Below are positions 59,696 through 64,000 of a DNA stretch of 64,000 nt, piece after piece; within the stretch, counting starts at the first letter, position 1, and the number at the start of each line of letters is the position of its first letter. Location of the stretch: assembly GCA_018819225.1 (NCBI GenBank), contig JAHJQN010000004.1, positions 130,813 to 194,812 of the forward strand, in the 5' to 3' direction. Source of the DNA: Microcaldota archaeon (GTDB taxonomy: Archaea; Micrarchaeota; Micrarchaeia; Norongarragalinales; SBBD01). Under the pieces are notes generated by a model. That model did not search any database, was not told the DNA's origin, and saw only the letters and a list, made by a program, of their open reading frames with translations. A program made the position numbers and the translations under genes.

Positions 59696-62600
59696 ATGAC
59701 ACGCATTCTGTTCGCAGCAGTGTTGTGGACGCTCATATTTCCAATTGTTTCAGCCGCCAGCATCAATAGCCCGATTATGCTCGAGGAATACTTCAATCAA
59801 GGAACGCACTCCGGCACGGAAGTCGTCGCGGGCAAACTGCAGCTCGTTCAAGGCGGCGGACAATACGTAGCTAGCGGCACCTGGGTTTCACCGGCATTCG
59901 ATGCAGGAGGAAGCGCGCTCTGGAATTCAATGGAAGGAAGCGCCAATTGGGAAGCGTTCGGCCTCAACCTTATCCAGAATGGGGGGTTTGAACAGCCGCT
60001 TGAAGGCTATTGGTACACCAGCGCGAATCGCGGTACCCAGGACTGCACGGACCGTTTTTCAGGCTCTTGCTCGATGAAGCTGGTTAATCCGGCGGGAGAA
60101 GCCTCTGCAACATTCCGATCGCAAATCAATCCCAGTGGCGGACAGGAATCCGAACAGCACAACATTTTCCGCGTGCTGCCAACAGAAACCGTACATTTTA
60201 CTGCCAGGTTGAAAACAGATATTCCTTCAGGAAAACTGAGTCCGATGCTGCTGTTCATGAAGAAAACGGCCGATGGACGGTATTACGATCAGCCCATGGT
60301 CGGCAGCTGGCGCGGAATTCCCGAAGTCTGGTTTGGCGGTAGGACCGGAGAGTTTGTACGCTTCCAAGGCGAATGGCGCATGGACGAGTACCTGCCCAAC
60401 GATGGCGGGGAATACTACGGTTACCCTTACGCAGGACTGGAATGGCTTACCAATTTCGCTCCCACGAGAACATTCAAATTGGACGATATACGGATATTCA
60501 AGGACTCCCGCATTAAGGTTGAGGCGCGTACGACGGACGCGCCGGACTGCACCGACATATCCAGCAAAACGTTTTATGGACCACGACTTCTTTACGACAA
60601 CGAGATCGCTATTCCTGCTCCGGGAGCCCGATGCATCCAGTTCCGGCTCACATTCACGCGAATCGACTCGACGCATACGCCTGAATTAAACTCGCTTTCA
60701 GTAAAATTCTCCCGCGCGTATCCGTTTACTCGACCAGCCCTCGACACCGTTCCCGCGCCATTCAATTACATTACAAACAATGTGGACTCCCAAGGCCGCG
60801 TGGTTTTGGATCCATCCGATGGTGAACTACGCTACCAAATAACCGGAAAAAAAGCCAAGTTTTTCGGTACCCAAATCGACCCGATACCCGACGGATTTAC
60901 CCCGGATACGTGGGGGGATTACATCTGCCATTATGCCGAAAAATACGGTTTCAACTTGATCAAGATGCTAGAGGACAGCGCCCGTTACGGCGTGTTCATT
61001 GAATCCGAGGCCGATGTCCGGGCGGGACTGGATAAGATGGTTCCATTATTCCGTTCGTGCAGGGCGAAAGGAATTCGGATGTTTTTCCGAATGATTCCAA
61101 ACGGATACCTTAACGGAAGACTGGGCAACCACTTGTGCGATGCCTACTACTGCGGCTCATTTGAATTCGTGGACGATCAGGTAACTGAAACGTTTAAGGA
61201 ATACGCAAGCATCATCATGAATTACCAGTACGACAGCAGGAGAATCGGCGACGACCCGTTGTTTGTCTTCGCGGAACTCATGAACGAATACTCGCTTTTG
61301 CAGAACTGGAAGCGCGACCTAGTGGACGGCGCATACAACAACGGTTACGTTGACCGCGGAGAACTCTCCCCGTATTGGGCGGAAAAACTGCAATTCAATT
61401 TTAACGCGTGGGTGCGACAAAAATACCCGACTTACTCGTCGTTGGTTGCTGCTTGGCAAGTACCGGGTCAAGGCTCGCCCATTGTTGCGGATGATGGTTC
61501 CTGCAACGAATTAACGTATTCCGATCCCGCGGTTTGCCATCTAGCCATTCTCAAGTTCTCGTCATACCATTCATACGACGTTCCCCACGTCCGTTATGCC
61601 GCGCGAATTCGCGACCTCGTAGAATTCATTGTCCAGCGTGAAGAACGATTCTATTCCCAAATGAAGCAGCATATACAGACTCAAAGCACGATGCTCGTTG
61701 CGGGAGGCAAACCGCACTGGGAGCTCTTCCCGGCCAACGGCGTTTCCACAGAGAACTTGGACCTCGTCGATCAACATCCGTACGTTACCGCCACCGACCA
61801 GATAACCAAAGGCTCCAAAACGTTCTTGGTAGTGACGGACCAAAGCGTCATCAACCAATACGCTGACAAACTGTTGGGTAACAACCTATGGAAGGGACGT
61901 TACGTCGGTAAAGCGTTCGTTGCCGGTGAAACAGGGGGCTCTCCATTTACGCAGTACGCTCCCGAAATCATGCTCGTGCCAACACTGGGGGGCCACGCCG
62001 GATGGGATGCCTCCATATTGTTTATGATGGGCTTTGCTGCCTGGGATGTCAACCACGAAGGCATGGGCACTTGGACGGTGCAACGCAATTCTCCGTTAGT
62101 CGCCCTATACCCAACTGCTTCGCGACTGTTTCGACGGGACATGCCTAAAGCCGAAAGCCGTCCGCTTTACATGAAGCGGTCAACCGCATTAAGTTACCCA
62201 CAGACCTGGCCGTTCTACATCGGATACCGGGACCCGGCAAGCACACTCGTTTACGACGTGTCATGGGCGAGCTCGAATTACGGTTCCGACGTACTGCCCT
62301 CAATTCCCAACGAAATCACGCCTCCATACGTGGCCAGCACGGGAGCCATGGTCTACGACACGGTAAATGAACGCGTTACTGTCAACACTCCCGGCACGCA
62401 AGGAGGGTACGGCAACTTTGAGGGATTTAATGCCGATTTAGGTTTCCTGTCATTTTCAATCCCTAAACTTCAAGGTCTCAAGAGCGTCGCAGTTTTCGCT
62501 ACAAGTCTCGACAACCAACCGTTAATGAGTTCGCAAGACGTTCTGGTGACGGTTTCTTCAAACGCCGACAATTCAAAACATCTTTGGGACACCTATCACC

Positions 62601-63766
62601 GACGCGCTGAAACCATTGGAGAAAACCAGCCTTGGGGTCGCAACCCCGTACTCATGTCCACTGTTGAAACCGATATTACTTTGTCCATTGCTCACATTGT
62701 AACCGTATACCCGTTGGATTCCGAAGGAAGGCGCGTGCCTGGGCAGGCATTCGAGCTAACGCCCTCAAATGGCCGAGTTTCATTTTCATCCGTTCCCCGG
62801 CACGCCACGCCATGGTATGAAATCACTTCCGAATGCTCCGACCTTTGCGTCGAAGGCGAACAGACGTGCGTCAGCGATACGGAATACGCCGAATGCGGAC
62901 AGTACGACGCCGATGCATGTACTGAATTAGGGCCTCCCCAACCTTGCGGAATGGTTTCATGCGATGCAGGCATTCATTTAGAGGGATCTTGCGACAAACA
63001 ATGCGTTCCAGGCGATATCGACGGCATGACATGCGCCGATTGCGTGCCCGAATGCATTTGCGAAGAAGGCTGGGAGGATGAGGATGGGGATTCCGTCAAT
63101 GGATGCGAGTATTGCCAAGAGGAATGGACTTGCACGGAATGGAGCGAAGGAACTTGCGGCACGCGCACTTGCGCCGACGGAAACGATTGCGGTACCGAGG
63201 ACGCCAAGCCAGAGGAAGAACGTTCCTGTGACAACAACGTTCCGTCAAGCCCACCGCCTTCAGGAGGCAATGATGGAGGAAGTAATTACGGCGGTAGCCC
63301 GACACCAACTCCGCATGTATCGCCAACGGACCAACCAACGCCCACTGAAACAGGCCAAACCCAGTTCGTAACCATACCCGAAACCGATAACGACATTGAA
63401 AACGCCATTTTGGAACTTCCGGATGGGGAAGAAAAGATGGCTTTGCAACAGATCATCTTTGAGGCGAAGAAATTGGAAAAGAACGGTAATACGGTTGAAG
63501 CCCGCATGCTTTGGGCGAAAGCGAAAGAGCGTTTGATCGCCCTTCTTGCCAACGCCCGAGCCAATAAGGCGAATTATTACTATGGCTTCGGATTAATGGT
63601 TGTGCTGATCATCGTCGCGGCAGCAACCTATTATGCGTCTACGCTACGAAAACCGCCCTCCCAACCACCGACGCCTAACGAGGCCATCCAACTCCCTGCG
63701 CTTCCGTCAGAACCGCACCCGCCGAAGTACAAGACGGAAATCACTCTGTTCAATCGGCATGAATAA
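59696..63766 (+). CDS. Anchored modular glycoside-hydrolase-like surface protein
   Basis: 1356 aa from ATG 59696 (ATG 59681 adds five residues). Signal peptide (MTRILFAAVLWTLIFPIVSA). A jelly-roll carbohydrate-binding region (LIQNGGFEQPLEG, 85-260) precedes a TIM-barrel region (about 360-860) with FAELMNEYSLLQ (candidate acid, Glu531) and VAGETGGSP (candidate nucleophile, Glu745), as in clan GH-A. Then Ig-like strands, Cys-rich EGF/TSP1-like modules (CTEWSEGTCGTRTC), a Pro/Thr linker, a coiled segment and a membrane helix with Lys/Arg tail. Probably cleaves external polysaccharides. Confidence 0.85.
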   Translation: MTRILFAAVLWTLIFPIVSAASINSPIMLEEYFNQGTHSGTEVVAGKLQLVQGGGQYVASGTWVSPAFDAGGSALWNSMEGSANWEAFGLNLIQNGGFEQPLEGYWYTSANRGTQDCTDRFSGSCSMKLVNPAGEASATFRSQINPSGGQESEQHNIFRVLPTETVHFTARLKTDIPSGKLSPMLLFMKKTADGRYYDQPMVGSWRGIPEVWFGGRTGEFVRFQGEWRMDEYLPNDGGEYYGYPYAGLEWLTNFAPTRTFKLDDIRIFKDSRIKVEARTTDAPDCTDISSKTFYGPRLLYDNEIAIPAPGARCIQFRLTFTRIDSTHTPELNSLSVKFSRAYPFTRPALDTVPAPFNYITNNVDSQGRVVLDPSDGELRYQITGKKAKFFGTQIDPIPDGFTPDTWGDYICHYAEKYGFNLIKMLEDSARYGVFIESEADVRAGLDKMVPLFRSCRAKGIRMFFRMIPNGYLNGRLGNHLCDAYYCGSFEFVDDQVTETFKEYASIIMNYQYDSRRIGDDPLFVFAELMNEYSLLQNWKRDLVDGAYNNGYVDRGELSPYWAEKLQFNFNAWVRQKYPTYSSLVAAWQVPGQGSPIVADDGSCNELTYSDPAVCHLAILKFSSYHSYDVPHVRYAARIRDLVEFIVQREERFYSQMKQHIQTQSTMLVAGGKPHWELFPANGVSTENLDLVDQHPYVTATDQITKGSKTFLVVTDQSVINQYADKLLGNNLWKGRYVGKAFVAGETGGSPFTQYAPEIMLVPTLGGHAGWDASILFMMGFAAWDVNHEGMGTWTVQRNSPLVALYPTASRLFRRDMPKAESRPLYMKRSTALSYPQTWPFYIGYRDPASTLVYDVSWASSNYGSDVLPSIPNEITPPYVASTGAMVYDTVNERVTVNTPGTQGGYGNFEGFNADLGFLSFSIPKLQGLKSVAVFATSLDNQPLMSSQDVLVTVSSNADNSKHLWDTYHRRAETIGENQPWGRNPVLMSTVETDITLSIAHIVTVYPLDSEGRRVPGQAFELTPSNGRVSFSSVPRHATPWYEITSECSDLCVEGEQTCVSDTEYAECGQYDADACTELGPPQPCGMVSCDAGIHLEGSCDKQCVPGDIDGMTCADCVPECICEEGWEDEDGDSVNGCEYCQEEWTCTEWSEGTCGTRTCADGNDCGTEDAKPEEERSCDNNVPSSPPPSGGNDGGSNYGGSPTPTPHVSPTDQPTPTETGQTQFVTIPETDNDIENAILELPDGEEKMALQQIIFEAKKLEKNGNTVEARMLWAKAKERLIALLANARANKANYYYGFGLMVVLIIVAAATYYASTLRKPPSQPPTPNEAIQLPALPSEPHPPKYKTEITLFNRHE

Positions 63767-64000
63767 GTATGCGTTGGAGTCCCTGGGGCGCAGCCAGCCA
63801 AGTAAAGATATCACAGTAATACCCAAACGAGCCCATAATACATTAAAGCGCCCGGCGGGAACCGCAAAAAAGTGAAAAAAACCAGGGCTCACAAGGTAAC
63901 GTGGGGATGGGCGTATAGGCTTAGATAATAACGCTGCATTTACGTCAAGCGACAAGGCCATCCAGTAAGAGATTTAAACGCCAATCCGTGTCCCCGATTT
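63767..64000. other. Window end without a convincing gene
   Basis: After the glycoside-hydrolase-like stop no coding frame with family features is seen. AGATTTAAAC at about 63969-63978 could be a TATA element for a gene beyond the window. Confidence 0.45.

Noticed and set aside
63707..63961. 84-codon minus-strand frame at the window end
   Set aside because: It overlaps the end of the glycoside-hydrolase-like gene and shows no family features.
1..64000. tRNA, rRNA, CRISPR arrays, transposases
   Set aside because: No T-loop/acceptor pairs, no repeat-spacer pattern and no transposase or integrase motif were found by eye; a tRNAscan/Infernal run would settle it.

Overview
The window is archaeal chromosome. 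The evidence is an archaeal-type alanyl-tRNA synthetase beside the N-terminus of EF-2, a geranylgeranyl-reductase-family flavoprotein (isoprenoid lipids), a NucS mismatch endonuclease ending in a PCNA-binding motif, an archaeal presenilin-like protease, a RadA-like/PolB-like pair, TATA boxes (TTTATATA type) about 25 nt before several leaderless starts, and many GTG/TTG starts. No rRNA, tRNA or CRISPR was seen. The many small membrane proteins, exported thioredoxin-fold proteins and giant surface proteins are the style of DPANN-type archaea (Diapherotrites or Woesearchaeota-like), but the lineage cannot be fixed from this sequence.

Layout. 1-8.1 kb holds housekeeping genes: EF-2 (cut by the window edge), alaS, a lipid reductase, a presenilin-like protease and NAD(P)HX dehydratase. 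8.2-20.7 kb encodes envelope functions: a protein with three thioredoxin-like repeats, a thioredoxin-like protein, a DUF1624 membrane protein, a subtilase, an HD-hydrolase/kinase-like fusion, a fibronectin-III surface protein, lipoproteins and a PspC cluster. 20.7-25.6 kb is a minimal [NiFe]-hydrogenase locus (hypC, maturation protease, large and small subunits) in line with nucS and a PfpI-family gene. 26-29.5 kb has iron/redox genes (FTR1 permease, FMN reductase). 29.6-32.6 kb is an overlapping three-gene cassette: a small protein, a RadA-like protein that has lost Walker A, and a divergent family-B DNA polymerase. This resembles the logic of bacterial ImuA/ImuB/DnaE2 mutagenesis cassettes. 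33.2-34.7 kb is an AbrB-like frame and a larger gene, both without normal starts. 36.5-37.6 kb looks like a recombination scar.

37.6-47.6 kb is the most striking region, a copper (thiophilic metal) island with two divergent regulatory nodes. Node one is a PadR-TRASH sensor facing copZ, a 47-aa CxxC protein, copA and a small membrane protein. Node two is a CopY/BlaI-like repressor, with a membrane M48 peptidase next to it, facing an eight-gene operon. That operon encodes exported Cys-rich and Met/His-rich proteins, a CcdA-like thiol transporter, a thioredoxin/DUF411-like protein, a 33-aa Cys-rich microprotein and two different proteins sharing an LPxQVGGC C-terminus. Three TTACA-N5-TGTAA operator-like sites lie in the shared promoter. 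Together the genes look like an extracytoplasmic metal-thiol handling system coupled to Cu(I) export.

47.7-63.8 kb encodes five very large surface proteins: an LVIVD-type propeller with Cys-rich modules, a beta-helix protein, a split RHS/YD-repeat pair whose distal part ends in an HExxH metallopeptidase-like tip, and a membrane-anchored modular glycoside-hydrolase-like protein.
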